From Bacillus sp. FJAT-22090 (lineage in GTDB: Bacteria > Bacillota > Bacilli > Bacillales_A > Planococcaceae): a stretch of 64,000 bases of DNA. Below, in pieces: positions 7,760 to 16,879 of the stretch; within the stretch, counting starts at the first letter, position 1, and the number at the start of each line of letters is the position of its first letter. The stretch is taken from contig NZ_VEBK01000006.1 in assembly GCF_007676755.1 (NCBI RefSeq), forward strand, positions 129,654-193,653, given 5' to 3'. Under the pieces are notes generated by a model. The model ran no database searches, was not told the origin of the DNA, and saw only the letters and a program-made list of their open reading frames with translations. The position numbers were made by a program, and so were the translations under genes.

Positions 7760-7800
7760 CTACTATAGTAGAAATACTGGTACCCTCATCATAGCATACA
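7760..7800 (-). promoter_or_regulatory. Extended -10 promoter and 12-bp palindrome before the 26-residue peptide gene
   Basis: Minus strand: TGC-TATGAT makes an extended -10 near 7792-7800. It is followed in the predicted leader by the perfect palindrome CTACTATAGTAG (7760-7771), just upstream of the GGGGGAG site. The palindrome could be an operator or a small leader structure. Confidence 0.4.
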
Positions 7801-7993
7801 ATTGAAAAATTATTAATAAGAAAAGTGAAAGGAACTCAGTTATTATGTCCATTACAATGATTTTTAGAACCCATGCTCAACACTTTTCCAATAAGTAAAA
7901 AATGGAACGGGCATCTTTTGCTTGTTCAACAATTAACTGACACAATTTTTAAAAATGATAAGTAGTATAGAGATAATGCACGTAAGGAATTGG

Positions 7994-8133
7994 TCGCTTG
8001 GATTTTCGCAGAAGGGCGGTCGCGTTCCACGGGGTGAGCGCTGAGCCTTCACCGTCCGCTTAGGCGGACGCTTGTGAAGTCTCATCTGCCTCACTTAATC
8101 CCGTTGGAGTCGCCGCCCTTCTGCTCCAATCCA
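7994..8133 (+). repeat. GC-rich hairpin repeat A, copy 1
   Basis: About 140 nt that fold back on themselves: the outer arms GCAGAAGGGCGG and CCGCCCTTCTGC pair, and inner arms around CCTTCAC and GTGAAG pair. It is far more GC-rich than its surroundings and has close relatives at 28946 and 53147. Confidence 0.85.
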
Positions 8134-8465
8134 TTAAATAAATTTCTAGCTAATTTGACTCCATGTTTTACACACCAACTTAAGGAATAAATGTAAACAC
8201 TAAATTCCACTAAGCGGATTAGCAAGGCATAGCACGCTTTGAACAAGACATAGTCAATTTAGTAAGTAGATAGCTCGTTTTATCCCTAGTAATGGTGCAA
8301 ATCTTTGTCGTCTCCCTACAAGTGACTTTCCACATGAAAAGTAGTTACGTTAAACAGTCGCTTGGTTGCTTTCTACTGCAACTTGGTTATCATTGGCAAT
8401 TTACTAGCGGCAAATAGGACATTACTTCATTTTTTTGTGTCAGAGTAAGTAAGCCGTTTCTCATT

Positions 8466-8597
8466 GATTTTCGTAGTAGGCGGCGACTCCTGCCGGATGA
8501 GTGGGCAAATGAGACATTCCAACGAACGCGCAAGCGGCGGGAATGGCTCATCGCTCACCCGGCGGAAAGCGACCGACTGCTGCGAAAATCATAGCGG
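8466..8597 (-). repeat. GC-rich hairpin repeat B, copy 1 (inverted relative of A)
   Basis: About 130 nt with self-complementary ends (GATTTTCG and CGAAAATC) and inner arms. It is nearly identical to the copies at 29303 and 53690. Its reverse complement aligns with repeat A along the whole length (shared GGACGCTTTCCG-like, GGTGAGCGATGAGCC and GGAGTCGCCG blocks), so A and B are inverted copies of one family. Confidence 0.85.
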
Positions 8598-8650
8598 TTA
8601 CTTTACGACGCATTATCTTTAAAAAGTAAATGAACTTAGGTATAGTTTAA

Positions 8651-9343
8651 TTAAAGCTTTTCAATTACATGTAAGACAATTTCAGTTGAGTGCTTCGCTG
8701 CAACGGGTAAGAATTCATCAAAACTGATAGAAGATTCTTTACCTGCTATATCTGATAAGGCACGAATTACGACAAAAGGTACTTCGAATTGATGACAAAC
8801 TTGAGCTACAGCTGCTGCTTCCATTTCACAGGCTTTCATTTGTGGGAAATTTGCACGAACTGCTTCTACTTTTTCCGGATTATGCATAAAAATATCACCC
8901 GTTGCAATTAACCCGGTTGCCGCTTGGTGTTCGCCAATTTCTTGTACTGCTTCTTCTGCAAGTTTCATCAAATATTCGTCCGATTTAAAAGCGGCCGGAA
9001 GCTGAGGAACTTGTCCAATTTCATAACCAAATGCGGTCACATCTACATCATGATGTCTTACTTCATCTGAAATAACGATTGCCCCCACTTCTAAGGTTGG
9101 GTCATATCCACCAGCGGAACCTGTATTAATCACATAATCTGGTTTAAATTCGTTTAATAAAATAGATGTAGTCATTGCGGCATTTACTTTGCCGATTCCA
9201 CTCTTTAAAAGAATTACCTCATGATTTTTATATGATCCTACAGTGAATTCACTGTTTGCGATTATTTTTGTTTCTGCATTTCCTATTTCCTGACGTAATA
9301 ATTCTACTTCTTGCTCCATTGCACCAATAACTGCGATTTTCAT
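8651..9343 (-). CDS. mtnN: 5'-methylthioadenosine/S-adenosylhomocysteine nucleosidase
   Basis: MtnN (Pfs) removes adenine from methylthioadenosine and S-adenosylhomocysteine, in methionine salvage and removal of the methylation by-product. The 230-residue protein has catalytic E12 in the [10 protein letters not shown] opening, substrate-binding [10 protein letters not shown] and catalytic D in RALSDIAG. It follows yrrS in the same direction, as in Bacillus subtilis, but a terminator lies between them. Confidence 0.97.
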   Translation of the reverse strand: MKIAVIGAMEQEVELLRQEIGNAETKIIANSEFTVGSYKNHEVILLKSGIGKVNAAMTTSILLNEFKPDYVINTGSAGGYDPTLEVGAIVISDEVRHHDVDVTAFGYEIGQVPQLPAAFKSDEYLMKLAEEAVQEIGEHQAATGLIATGDIFMHNPEKVEAVRANFPQMKACEMEAAAVAQVCHQFEVPFVVIRALSDIAGKESSISFDEFLPVAAKHSTEIVLHVIEKL

Positions 9344-9375
9344 ATGATGTTACCCCTCTCTAAAAGCACTTCTTT

Positions 9376-9416
9376 TAAAATAAGACAAAGACGCCCTTTA
9401 AGTCAAGAGGCGTCTT
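9376..9416 (-). terminator. Terminator of yrrS
   Basis: AAGACGCCT and AGGGCGTCTT pair around a ten-base loop. A T-rich tail (TGTCTTATTTT) follows on the minus strand. The stem includes the last codons and stop of yrrS. Confidence 0.75.
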
Positions 9417-10077
9417 CTAGTGATGCTAACTTTTCTTTTTTCGTTGGCTTCCATCCTTGACCATCTATCCACTCTAAAGAGATACGATAAATTTCTTTTC
9501 CGTCTTTAGAAGTTACCGTTCCAATAGACTTTTGAGGACTTCCACCATTACCTAAAAACTTCACATACATATTATTAGGATCTAATCCAGAAGCATACGA
9601 TAAAGCTTTCACCTTTTCTGCCCAGTCTACAGATGAACTATCATAGCTTGAAACATGTTCACCCGTTTGTGTTGTTCCTATTGGTTCCCACTCAGAATCC
9701 TCTTCTACCGTTCCGATGTTGGAATCGTTAGATTGCTCTGTTGTTCCGGAATCAGATTCATCATTTTCCTCGACTGAATTGGTATTCTGATTTTCATTCT
9801 CGGTAGATGAAGAAGTGTTTGTCTCATTTTGATTAGTTGATTCATTTGAATCTTCTTTCTCTATTTCACCGACTTCTTCTACAGTGTCATCTTGTTTTTC
9901 GGCAGTATCTGATACAGTTTGTTCCACTGCAGATTCTTTTGGTTCATCACCTGTAACTATTTTGACAACTACTACAATGATTAATAAAAGTACTATTCCT
10001 ATTAGCACATTCAAAATTGTATTTGTTTTTTTCTTTCGAGTTTGTCTCATATTCATCCGACGATTATTTTCAGGCAT
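9403..10077 (-). CDS. yrrS: YrrS family protein (DUF1510), membrane-anchored
   Basis: A 224-residue protein. A basic cytoplasmic start (MRQTRKKKTN) is followed by one membrane span at about residues 22-42 and a long low-complexity acidic Ser/Glu/Asn/Thr linker (~45-140). The C-terminal DUF1510 domain contains WAEKVKALSYASGLDPNN. In Bacillus subtilis YrrS is linked to cell wall synthesis, and its gene neighbours mtnN and greA match here. The start has GGAGGAGGAA upstream. The linker is probably disordered and extracellular. Confidence 0.88.
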   Translation of the reverse strand: MPENNRRMNMRQTRKKKTNTILNVLIGIVLLLIIVVVVKIVTGDEPKESAVEQTVSDTAEKQDDTVEEVGEIEKEDSNESTNQNETNTSSSTENENQNTNSVEENDESDSGTTEQSNDSNIGTVEEDSEWEPIGTTQTGEHVSSYDSSSVDWAEKVKALSYASGLDPNNMYVKFLGNGGSPQKSIGTVTSKDGKEIYRISLEWIDGQGWKPTKKEKLASLEDAS

Positions 10078-10152
10078 ACAATTCCTCCTCCATTACTTAG
10101 AGAATATATGATAATAAGACGTTTATAAAGCATATTTAGTTTCAATTATCAT

Positions 10153-10190
10153 AAAAAAAGAGGTAAACTTGGTCGTTTACCTCTTTTTTT
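10153..10190. terminator. Bidirectional terminator between greA and yrrS
   Basis: AAAAAAAGAGGTAAAC and GTTTACCTCTTTTTTT form a perfect stem around TTGGTC. The T-run on the minus strand ends greA transcription. Confidence 0.92.
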
Positions 10191-10193
10191 GTT

Positions 10194-10667
10194 TTATGAA
10201 ATTGATTTTATTTCTACGTCCATCTCTCCACCAGGTGTGACTATTTTCACTTTTTCACCGATTGTTTTACCAAGTAATCCTTTGGCAATAGGTGAATCAT
10301 TTGAAATAAGGCCTTCCAGTGGATCGGCTTCCGCTGAACCAACAATTGTGTATGTCTCTTCATCACCATCAGGGAATTCGATGAATGTTACCGTTTTCCC
10401 AAGAGATACAGTATCGTTATTGCCTTCTTCCTCAATAATAACTGCATTTCGAATCATCGACTCTAAAGTAGAAATTCTACCTTCTACAAATGCTTGGTCT
10501 TCTTTTGCAGAATCATACTCCGAGTTCTCTGATAAGTCCCCAAAGCTTCTTGCAATTTTAATACGTTCTACTACCTCTTTACGTTTAACCGTTTTTAATT
10601 GCTCTAATTCTTCTTCTAATTTTTGTTTACCAGCAACGGTCATTGGATATTGTTTCTCTGTTGACAC
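10194..10667 (-). CDS. greA: Transcription elongation factor GreA
   Basis: GreA rescues backtracked RNA polymerase by stimulating transcript cleavage. The N-terminal coiled coil with [24 protein letters not shown] carries the acidic tip. The C-terminal FKBP-like domain contains [11 protein letters not shown] and [13 protein letters not shown]. The GTG at 10667 is nine bases after GGAG and yields 157 residues, exactly the Bacillus subtilis length. An in-frame ATG six bases earlier is too close to the ribosome binding site. Confidence 0.96.
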   Translation of the reverse strand: MSTEKQYPMTVAGKQKLEEELEQLKTVKRKEVVERIKIARSFGDLSENSEYDSAKEDQAFVEGRISTLESMIRNAVIIEEEGNNDTVSLGKTVTFIEFPDGDEETYTIVGSAEADPLEGLISNDSPIAKGLLGKTIGEKVKIVTPGGEMDVEIKSIS

Positions 10668-10735
10668 TCCCATACACTCCTTTAAATACACACTTAAAAC
10701 ATTGGTCATGTATCATTCATATGCTGTGTTTTAAA

Positions 10736-10765
10736 ATGATATGAATTTCATGAAATAATTGTCAA
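10736..10765 (-). promoter_or_regulatory. Sigma-A promoter of greA
   Basis: Minus strand TTGACA (10765-10760), an 18-bp spacer and TATCAT (10741-10736). The predicted start is about 60 nt before the greA GTG. It lies just after the udk stop codon, so greA can be expressed independently of udk. Confidence 0.7.
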
Positions 10766-10780
10766 TCCACAATCATCATA

Positions 10781-11419
10781 TTATACAATTACGTCCGTTT
10801 CAAGAATAGTTTTTATTTTTGTAACCATTAAATCGATTGCAACTTCATTTTGACCGCCTTCAGGTATAATAACATCTGCATATTTTTTGGTCGGCTCTAT
10901 GAATTGATTGTGCATCGGACGTACTACGGAAAGGTACTGTTCTACTACAGATTCTACTGTACGACCCCTTTCGTGGATATCTCTTAAAATACGGCGAATA
11001 ATTCGTAAGTCTGAATCCGTGTCTACAAACAATTTAATATTCATCAAATTACGCAGGCGCTCGTCCTCTAATACTAAAATACCTTCCAAAATAATTACAT
11101 CTTTTGGTTCAATTGTGATTGTTTCTGACGAACGCGTATGTTGGGCATAGTCATACACTGGTTTTTCAACTGCTTTGTTATTCAATAAATCATTAATATG
11201 TTGTATGAGTAAATCATTATCAAAAGCAAGTGGATGATCATAGTTTGTGTTTAAACGTTCTTCAAATTTTAAATGGCTTTGGTCTTTATAATAATAATCT
11301 TGTTCGATTACGACAACTGAATGATCTTTGAATACATCGCTGATCGCATTTGTAACACTCGTTTTCCCTGAACCAGAACCACCAGTGATTCCAATGATAA
11401 GAGGAGTTCGACTTGACAT
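10781..11419 (-). CDS. udk: Uridine/cytidine kinase Udk
   Basis: Udk phosphorylates uridine and cytidine in pyrimidine salvage. The P-loop [11 protein letters not shown] is at residues 10-20, followed by the substrate segment DYYYKDQSH and YDHPLAFD. Length 212 is typical. Its ATG shares the T of the yrrO stop (TAATG), so it is coupled to the tRNA-modification genes upstream. This gene order is conserved in Bacillus subtilis. Confidence 0.97.
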   Translation of the reverse strand: MSSRTPLIIGITGGSGSGKTSVTNAISDVFKDHSVVVIEQDYYYKDQSHLKFEERLNTNYDHPLAFDNDLLIQHINDLLNNKAVEKPVYDYAQHTRSSETITIEPKDVIILEGILVLEDERLRNLMNIKLFVDTDSDLRIIRRILRDIHERGRTVESVVEQYLSVVRPMHNQFIEPTKKYADVIIPEGGQNEVAIDLMVTKIKTILETDVIV

Positions 11420-12693
11420 TATTTTAGCCCCTTTCTCATCATGTTATTTGGGTACAGCTTAACAGGACATGTAAACTGTACAATTTCTAAAGGATGTCTT
11501 GCCGCATCTAGGCGATTTCCTTTTTCGTTTGTTATTTCATCGATTATCACGCGAATATTTTCTATTTCTGGTCCGAAGAATTCTACTTCGTCGCCAGGTT
11601 TAAAATAGTTCCGTTGTTGAAGCGTTACGACTTGTGTTTCTTCGTTATAATCCAGCACGAGACCTACAAAGTCGTATCCAAGTTTTTTATCGTGGACACC
11701 ATACATTTGTTGCTCAACACCTGGTTCGCCTTCAAAGAAAGCAGTATCGGTTTCACGATTTGCGCATTTTTCAAGTTCTTCTAACCAAGCTGGGTGCATA
11801 ACAAAGTTCTCTGGATCAGCACAATATGCATCAATTACTTTACGATATACACTCACCACAGTAGCGATATAATGAATGGACTTCATCCGTCCTTCAATTT
11901 TCAATGAATCTATCCCTAATTCAATCATTCTTGGGATGGACTCGACAAGTTTTAAATCTTTAGGACTCATTGCAAAAGGAATATCATTTTCCTCAAATAA
12001 AGCATGTTCTTCCTCATTGTTTTGTTCATATAAATCATAATCCCAACGACATGATTGGCAGCAACCACCGCGGTTGGAATCGCGTGCAGTCATATGATTG
12101 GAAAGCGTACACCTGCCACTGTATGCAATACACATTGCCCCGTGAATAAATGTTTCTATTTCGATATCCACTTTCTCTTTCATTAATTGAATTTCATCAC
12201 CGCTCGTCTCACGTGCAAGCACAACACGATGCAGACCCTCTTCTTTCCAGAACTGTACTGCTTTCCAGTTAGACAAAGATTGTTGTGTACTTAAGTGCAA
12301 TTCTAGCTTTGGTGCGTACTTACGGCAAGTTTCAATAATTAATGGGTCTGCAACAATGATACCGGTTACACCTGCAGACTCAATTCCTTGTAAATATTCT
12401 TCTAAACCGTCCATATTCTCGTTATGCGCGAAAATATTTGTGGTTACATATATTTTAGCTCCATATTTGTTTGCAAACTCGACACCTTCTCGCATTTCCT
12501 CCAATGAAAAGTTTCCTGCATTCGATCGAAGGCCAAATTCTTGACCACCGATAAACACAGCATCTGCTCCATAATGAATAGCAATTTTCAACTTTTCCAA
12601 ATTACCTGCTGGTGCTAATAGTTCTGGTTTTTTTGTAATAACACGTTTACCATCTATAAGTTCGCTTATGTTGTCAAATTTAGTAATTACCAC
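11419..12693 (-). CDS. yrrO: Peptidase U32-like tRNA hydroxylation protein YrrO (TrhP2)
   Basis: A 424-residue U32-family protein. In Bacillus subtilis YrrN and YrrO (TrhP1/TrhP2) are needed for prephenate-dependent 5-hydroxylation of wobble uridine in tRNA. It opens with the U32 core [15 protein letters not shown] and later has a cysteine cluster ([18 protein letters not shown]) that probably binds an iron-sulfur cluster. The GTG at 12693 has GGAAGG six bases upstream. It follows yrrN and yrrM, the partner genes of the same pathway. Confidence 0.93.
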   Translation of the reverse strand: MVITKFDNISELIDGKRVITKKPELLAPAGNLEKLKIAIHYGADAVFIGGQEFGLRSNAGNFSLEEMREGVEFANKYGAKIYVTTNIFAHNENMDGLEEYLQGIESAGVTGIIVADPLIIETCRKYAPKLELHLSTQQSLSNWKAVQFWKEEGLHRVVLARETSGDEIQLMKEKVDIEIETFIHGAMCIAYSGRCTLSNHMTARDSNRGGCCQSCRWDYDLYEQNNEEEHALFEENDIPFAMSPKDLKLVESIPRMIELGIDSLKIEGRMKSIHYIATVVSVYRKVIDAYCADPENFVMHPAWLEELEKCANRETDTAFFEGEPGVEQQMYGVHDKKLGYDFVGLVLDYNEETQVVTLQQRNYFKPGDEVEFFGPEIENIRVIIDEITNEKGNRLDAARHPLEIVQFTCPVKLYPNNMMRKGLK

Positions 12694-12756
12694 TTCTAAC
12701 CTTCCTTTCTGTCGTGATTAAATTATTATTTAATCTTACGTACCCTTTTATCTTTC

Positions 12757-13686
12757 TTAATAGACGGTTTCTTTGAAAAAGAATCCCGTATCTAAAGGTC
12801 TAAGTGAAGGTTGTATTCCGACTATTTTATTGTATAATTCCTTTTTTATTTCTTTGTAAGCTGACTTTGAATCATAATAAGCATCTATTGCTTGTCTATA
12901 ATAGCCCGTTACAGTTGTAACATAAGATGGATCATGCAAAATTCCATCTATTTTCAAACTATCTATTTCAGCATCTAAAAATTCATCTAATTCATCAATC
13001 ATACACATATCATTGGGGCTAAATATATGCGTACCATTTTGATCCTCATAGATAGGATACTTATTCGAACGTTCTTTATCGTGCAAAAACATATTTTTAT
13101 TTTTTGCACGATTTTCTACTTCCATCGCTTTATCTTGAAACAAGAAATAATTTCCTAGTAGGGAACGTTTAGATTGGAACATACAAGTCATTCCATGGAT
13201 TTGCACCTCAACCTGAACATCCGCGTTTTCTTTAATTTCCACAATTTCATCTAAACTTAGCTCTCGAGCTAATACTGCACGAGTCGCGCCACGCTTACCC
13301 CAATAATTTGCCGTAAAATAATTCGTTGCTGTTTGTTCTGTATTCCAGTGAAGTGGAATGGAGACTCCTGATTCTCTTCTAGCAATGATAACTGCTGGGT
13401 CACCAAATGTTATTCCATCTACACCAATTTCTTGTAGTTTCGTCAAATAGGGAACGAGTGCATCCATTTTGTCGTTATGGAAAATTCCGTTCATCGCCAC
13501 ATATAATTTCTTATTATGTTCTTTTGTTAGGTTTCTTGCAACTTCCATATCCCTAATCGTAAACTCTCCGGCTAAACGCAAGCCATAAAACTGTTCACCG
13601 ACTAAAAAAGCATCTGCTCCTGCTTCGATTAGCTCTTTCATGTGTTCTATATTTGCTGGGGTTACTAAAAGCTCTGTCCTATTCAT
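12757..13686 (-). CDS. yrrN: Peptidase U32-like tRNA hydroxylation protein YrrN (TrhP1)
   Basis: A 309-residue U32-family protein, the shorter partner of YrrO. The N-terminal part (LLVTPANIEHMKELIEAGADAFLVG) parallels that of YrrO. The cysteine cluster is mostly missing (only the CMFQSKRSLLGNY region resembles it), as expected for the P1 member. It probably works with YrrO in tRNA 5-hydroxyuridine formation. It begins 4 nt after the yrrM stop. Confidence 0.92.
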   Translation of the reverse strand: MNRTELLVTPANIEHMKELIEAGADAFLVGEQFYGLRLAGEFTIRDMEVARNLTKEHNKKLYVAMNGIFHNDKMDALVPYLTKLQEIGVDGITFGDPAVIIARRESGVSIPLHWNTEQTATNYFTANYWGKRGATRAVLARELSLDEIVEIKENADVQVEVQIHGMTCMFQSKRSLLGNYFLFQDKAMEVENRAKNKNMFLHDKERSNKYPIYEDQNGTHIFSPNDMCMIDELDEFLDAEIDSLKIDGILHDPSYVTTVTGYYRQAIDAYYDSKSAYKEIKKELYNKIVGIQPSLRPLDTGFFFKETVY

Positions 13687-13690
13687 CTCG

Positions 13691-14326
13691 TCACCTCTTA
13701 ATACTTACTAGCATGCCATCTCCGACTGGTAGAAATGCAGTGTCATAGTCAGCATGATTCATCAGCCATTCCATAAACTGATGTTGGTTACGTACCATCG
13801 TTCTTTTTCGCCTAGGCACTTCACTCATCGGAAGTTCGGATAGCCCGTTTAACAATAAATTATCACAATAAATAACGCCCCCATCATTTAGAAAAGGTGC
13901 GTACTTTTCGAAGAAGTTTTTATACTGTCCTTTTGCTGCATCAATAAAAATAGCATCGAATGTTCGATGGCCTAATTGTGCCGCTGAAATTTCTAGTGCA
14001 TCTCCTGTGATAACTTGTATGCGATGTTGCAAATTGCCACGTTCAATATAGTTTTTTGCAAGCTCTGCTTTTTGAATGTCACGTTCTAATGTTACAATTG
14101 TTACCTCTTCAAGCTTCGTCGCCATTCGCATAGCAGAATAGCCTATAGCTGTCCCTAGTTCCAAAATTGATGCTGGTTTTTGTAGAGAAAGTAGTTGGAG
14201 CAAAGATTCCATTCCCATTAACTGCATAATGGGCACATGGTTTTCTTTTGCATACTGTTCCATTTCCGTGAATATAGCAGATCGAGGTTTTATAAAGTCT
14301 TTTAAAAAATCATCACTTACATTCAT
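13691..14326 (-). CDS. yrrM: tRNA 5-hydroxyuridine O-methyltransferase YrrM (TrmR)
   Basis: A 211-residue SAM-dependent O-methyltransferase of the catechol-methyltransferase-like fold. Motif I is ILELGTAIGYSAMRMA and the metal-binding aspartates are in FDAIFIDAAKGQYKNFF and YCDNLL. In Bacillus subtilis YrrM/TrmR methylates 5-hydroxyuridine at tRNA position 34 to 5-methoxyuridine. With yrrN and yrrO downstream, this operon encodes the whole hydroxylation-methylation route. Confidence 0.94.
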   Translation of the reverse strand: MNVSDDFLKDFIKPRSAIFTEMEQYAKENHVPIMQLMGMESLLQLLSLQKPASILELGTAIGYSAMRMATKLEEVTIVTLERDIQKAELAKNYIERGNLQHRIQVITGDALEISAAQLGHRTFDAIFIDAAKGQYKNFFEKYAPFLNDGGVIYCDNLLLNGLSELPMSEVPRRKRTMVRNQHQFMEWLMNHADYDTAFLPVGDGMLVSIKR

Positions 14327-14444
14327 TCCAAGCTAACTCCTTTTGAATAAATAAAAAAGTACATACTTTTTTATCTAATAACTGTCTAGCTGTCATCTCT
14401 TGCTGCACTTCTTATGTAAAAAACATAACTTATAATAGCATAGA

Positions 14445-14477
14445 AGGAGAAGGAATGCGACTTCATTCCTTCTCCTA
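14445..14477 (-). terminator. Hairpin downstream of mltG
   Basis: AGGAGAAGGAATG pairs perfectly with CATTCCTTCTCCT around a six-base loop, directly after the mltG stop at 14485. Only a weak T-rich tail follows, so termination may be partial. An extended -10 (TGCTATTAT at 14440-14432) that could serve yrrM starts right after it. Confidence 0.6.
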
Positions 14478-14484
14478 CAGTGTA

Positions 14485-15603
14485 TTATTTTAGAAATTCG
14501 TCTACTTTTTGAAGATGTTGTTCATATGTTTCTGAAAAATGGTTACCGCCGTTTTTATCTGCAAGGAAATAAAAATAATTGGTTTTCGTCGGATTTAACA
14601 CTGCTTCGATAGACGATTTTCCGGCATTCGCTATCGGACCAGGTGGTAAACCTTTGTTCTGATACGTATTATATGGGTTGTCCACTTCTAAATCCTCAAA
14701 TAGAACACGGTCCTTGTGACTGCCTAATGCGTACAATACGGTCGGATCCGTTTGTAATGGCATATCAGCGTTTATTCGATTATAAAAGACACTTGCGATC
14801 GTTTCTCGATCTGTTTGTGCCGTTGCCTCTTCCTCTAGCAAAGATGCAAATGTTAACAACCAATGTACCGATTTCTCCTCTGTTTGAAGAAGATCATAAT
14901 ATCCAGAAACTGTTTTTTCTGTAGTGGCAATCATTGTCTCTGCAATCGTCTCCAAAGAAGGGCTTTTTTCAAAAAATGGATACGTCGCAGGGTATAAATA
15001 TCCTTCTAATGCATACCTAACATTTTCTGCTTTAATCTCCTCGGAGAGTAAATTCGGGTATTTGGTCATCATTCTATCGACAAACTCATCACTCGTTACA
15101 AGCTTAAAGAATTCATCGGCCGATTGCCCCGTTTTCTTTTCAACAACTTGTCCTATTTGTTCTAATGTTAAACCCTCGGGTACGGTCAAAGTAAATACTG
15201 GTTCCCTATATACTTTTCCAGTTTTTAAACTTTCAATAATCTCATCTAAAGTCATCGCTTTCGTTAAACTATATTGTCCTGCCTGAAAGTTAGATTCATT
15301 ATTGAATTTGGCATAGTATTTAAATATTTTTGCGTTTTTAACAATTCCTTTCGCTTCTAGTGTCGCAGAAATGTTATCTAGACCCGAACCAATTGGTATA
15401 TCCACATCTACAATCGCTTCAGATGTTGGATCCACAGGCTCTAAAGCGCTTTTTACGTAATTATAAGCAATGTAACCACTTATCCCGCAAACAATAAGTA
15501 GAAATACGACAATCGTTAAAACAATTCTTCTGACAAGTTTCACTTCTTTTTTCTTTTTTTTCATACGATCAAACATTATCTCTTTTTTTGATTCATTTTC
15601 CAC
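14485..15603 (-). CDS. mltG: Endolytic murein transglycosylase MltG
   Basis: MltG cuts nascent peptidoglycan strands at the outer membrane face and helps set glycan chain length. The 372-residue protein has a basic cytoplasmic N-terminus, one membrane span at about 26-48, a LysM-like region and the YceG catalytic domain. The catalytic glutamate is in ASLLEEEA and the downstream family block is VFYNRINADMPLQTDPTV. The GTG at 15603 follows a GGGGGGG stretch. TATAAT at 15633-15628 (minus) probably gives its promoter. Confidence 0.95.
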   Translation of the reverse strand: MENESKKEIMFDRMKKKKKEVKLVRRIVLTIVVFLLIVCGISGYIAYNYVKSALEPVDPTSEAIVDVDIPIGSGLDNISATLEAKGIVKNAKIFKYYAKFNNESNFQAGQYSLTKAMTLDEIIESLKTGKVYREPVFTLTVPEGLTLEQIGQVVEKKTGQSADEFFKLVTSDEFVDRMMTKYPNLLSEEIKAENVRYALEGYLYPATYPFFEKSPSLETIAETMIATTEKTVSGYYDLLQTEEKSVHWLLTFASLLEEEATAQTDRETIASVFYNRINADMPLQTDPTVLYALGSHKDRVLFEDLEVDNPYNTYQNKGLPPGPIANAGKSSIEAVLNPTKTNYFYFLADKNGGNHFSETYEQHLQKVDEFLK

Positions 15604-15645
15604 GGGTTCCCCCCCTTATTCCAATTCATTATACTAGATAATGAC

Positions 15646-15686
15646 CAAAAAGAAAAAGAAGGAATGAGGAGTACCTCTTTCCTTCT
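15646..15686 (-). terminator. Terminator of the alaS-ireB-ruvX-yrzB operon
   Basis: AGAAGGAAaGAGG and CCTCaTTCCTTCT (minus strand) pair with one mismatch around a four-base loop and are followed by TTTTTCTTTTT. Confidence 0.85.
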
Positions 15687-15701
15687 TAATTTGTCGAATT
15701 A

Positions 15702-15989
15702 TTAATCTTCGTCTTCTTCATCTAAAAATGTGTTTAACATTTCTTCGATCATATCCCACTCAGCATCTGTCTCGACTGGAAGTAATTCTCCATCTTCGCC
15801 ATTTTCATTAGGAGTGAATGAGGAAGCATGAATTTCGATTTCTTCATCTTCATCTTCCTCTGCTCCTATAGGATAATAAAGTACGTAGGATTTTCCAAAC
15901 TCTTCTGATTCAAATGTGAACAGTACATTGCAAAGCTGTTCGTTTCCATTATCATCTACAACTGTAATATTTTCTTGACCATGATCCAT
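15702..15989 (-). CDS. yrzB: DUF1292 family protein YrzB
   Basis: A 95-residue acidic protein of the DUF1292 family, YrzB in Bacillus subtilis, of unknown function. It contains the family core [20 protein letters not shown] and ends in a run of acidic residues. It is the last gene of the alaS-ireB-ruvX-yrzB operon and lies 11 nt after ruvX. Confidence 0.93.
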   Translation of the reverse strand: MDHGQENITVVDDNGNEQLCNVLFTFESEEFGKSYVLYYPIGAEEDEDEEIEIHASSFTPNENGEDGELLPVETDAEWDMIEEMLNTFLDEEDED

Positions 15990-16000
15990 TTGCAGTCACC

Positions 16001-16420
16001 TCATCTATTTTTTCTATCTAGATAGCCTTGTAAAATCATTACGGCGGCCATCTTGTCAATTACTAGCTTCCGCTTTTTACGGCTAACATCTGCATCTATT
16101 AACATACGTTCTGCAGCCATTGTTGTCAATCTTTCATCCCACATTGTGACGGGAAAATTGTATTTATCGGTTAACATCTTCGCATAGTGCTCCGATGCTT
16201 CTGCACGAGGACCAATGGAATTATTCATGTTTTTAGGAAAACCAACAACGAATTCTGTTACTTCATGTTGTTTTACTAATTCATCAATACGATCCAAACC
16301 AAAATCTAAATCGTCTTCATTAATTTTGATTGTTTCGATACCTTGTGCCGTCCAGCCAAGCGCATCACTGATCGCAACTCCCACTGTTCGAGAACCGACG
16401 TCTAAACCCATTATTCGCAT
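16001..16420 (-). CDS. ruvX: RuvX/YqgF-type pre-16S rRNA nuclease
   Basis: A 139-residue RNase H-fold nuclease (YrrK in Bacillus subtilis), annotated as Holliday-junction resolvase-like and shown in Escherichia coli to mature the 16S rRNA 5' end. Acidic active-site residues are seen in [15 protein letters not shown], in VVGFPKNM and in the C-terminal DKMAA. It lies 2 nt after ireB. Confidence 0.95.
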   Translation of the reverse strand: MRIMGLDVGSRTVGVAISDALGWTAQGIETIKINEDDLDFGLDRIDELVKQHEVTEFVVGFPKNMNNSIGPRAEASEHYAKMLTDKYNFPVTMWDERLTTMAAERMLIDADVSRKKRKLVIDKMAAVMILQGYLDRKNR

Positions 16421-16422
16421 GT

Positions 16423-16689
16423 TTAAGCCTCATTATTTTTTTTAATATAAAACTTTACCAATTCCTCTAAAATCTCGTCACGCTCTAGTTTTCTAATCAT
16501 ATTACGTGCATCTTGATGGCGAGGAATATAAGCTGGATCACCAGATAGTAGATAGCCTACAATTTGATTGATAGAATTATACCCTTTTTCTTCTAGTGCA
16601 GAGTGCACTTGTAGCATCACATGTTTTACTTCCTGTTCCATCGATTCTTCAGGAAAATTAAATTTCATCGTTTTATCAAATGAACTCAT
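16423..16689 (-). CDS. ireB: IreB family regulatory phosphoprotein
   Basis: An 88-residue protein of the IreB (UPF0297, YrzL) family. In Enterococcus IreB is phosphorylated by the PASTA kinase IreK and affects cephalosporin tolerance. Family sequence is clear ([45 protein letters not shown]). The ATG at 16689 has GAGGTG upstream and gives exactly the Bacillus subtilis length; the longer frame adds a non-conserved extension. Confidence 0.95.
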   Translation of the reverse strand: MSSFDKTMKFNFPEESMEQEVKHVMLQVHSALEEKGYNSINQIVGYLLSGDPAYIPRHQDARNMIRKLERDEILEELVKFYIKKNNEA

Positions 16690-16879
16690 GATCAGCACCT
16701 CGCTTTCGATTTTAGTAGGCAACTTTACATATCTTAATCTTCAGTATAACCGAAATTGGAAATAGTATCAAATATACCAACATATCAAAATTCGCCTTCA
16801 TATATGCCGGACACAAATCTACGGCATCCACCAGAGCCTTTCTACCTGCACTTTAAGTCCCGAGATCCGCTGAATGTAG

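Larger units (their letters stand above)
7960..8620. mobile_element. Composite inverted-repeat element, copy 1 (no transposase)
   Basis: This gene-free stretch between sigK and mtnN holds a ~0.65-kb element. Outer ends are related and inverted (ATAATGC.ACGTAAGG near 7974 and, on the other strand, ATAATGCGTCGTAAA ending near 8614). Inside each end sits a GC-rich long hairpin, in inverted orientation to each other. The ~330-bp centre contains a decayed 21-nt repeat core on the minus strand (SNQ-type codons near 8360-8395). No transposase gene is visible. From 7772 to 7960 I see nothing interpretable. Confidence 0.6.

Noticed and set aside
7659..8650. Possible transposase or phage integration remnant next to sigK (skin-like)
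   Set aside because: sigK is one continuous frame and no recombinase or phage-like codons are found; only the repeat element and the 26-residue ORF are there.
10189..10734. 181-codon plus-strand ORF over greA
   Set aside because: It mirrors greA on the other strand. GreA has full family similarity and its own promoter and terminator; the antisense frame is Ser/Thr/Ile rich without recognisable domains.
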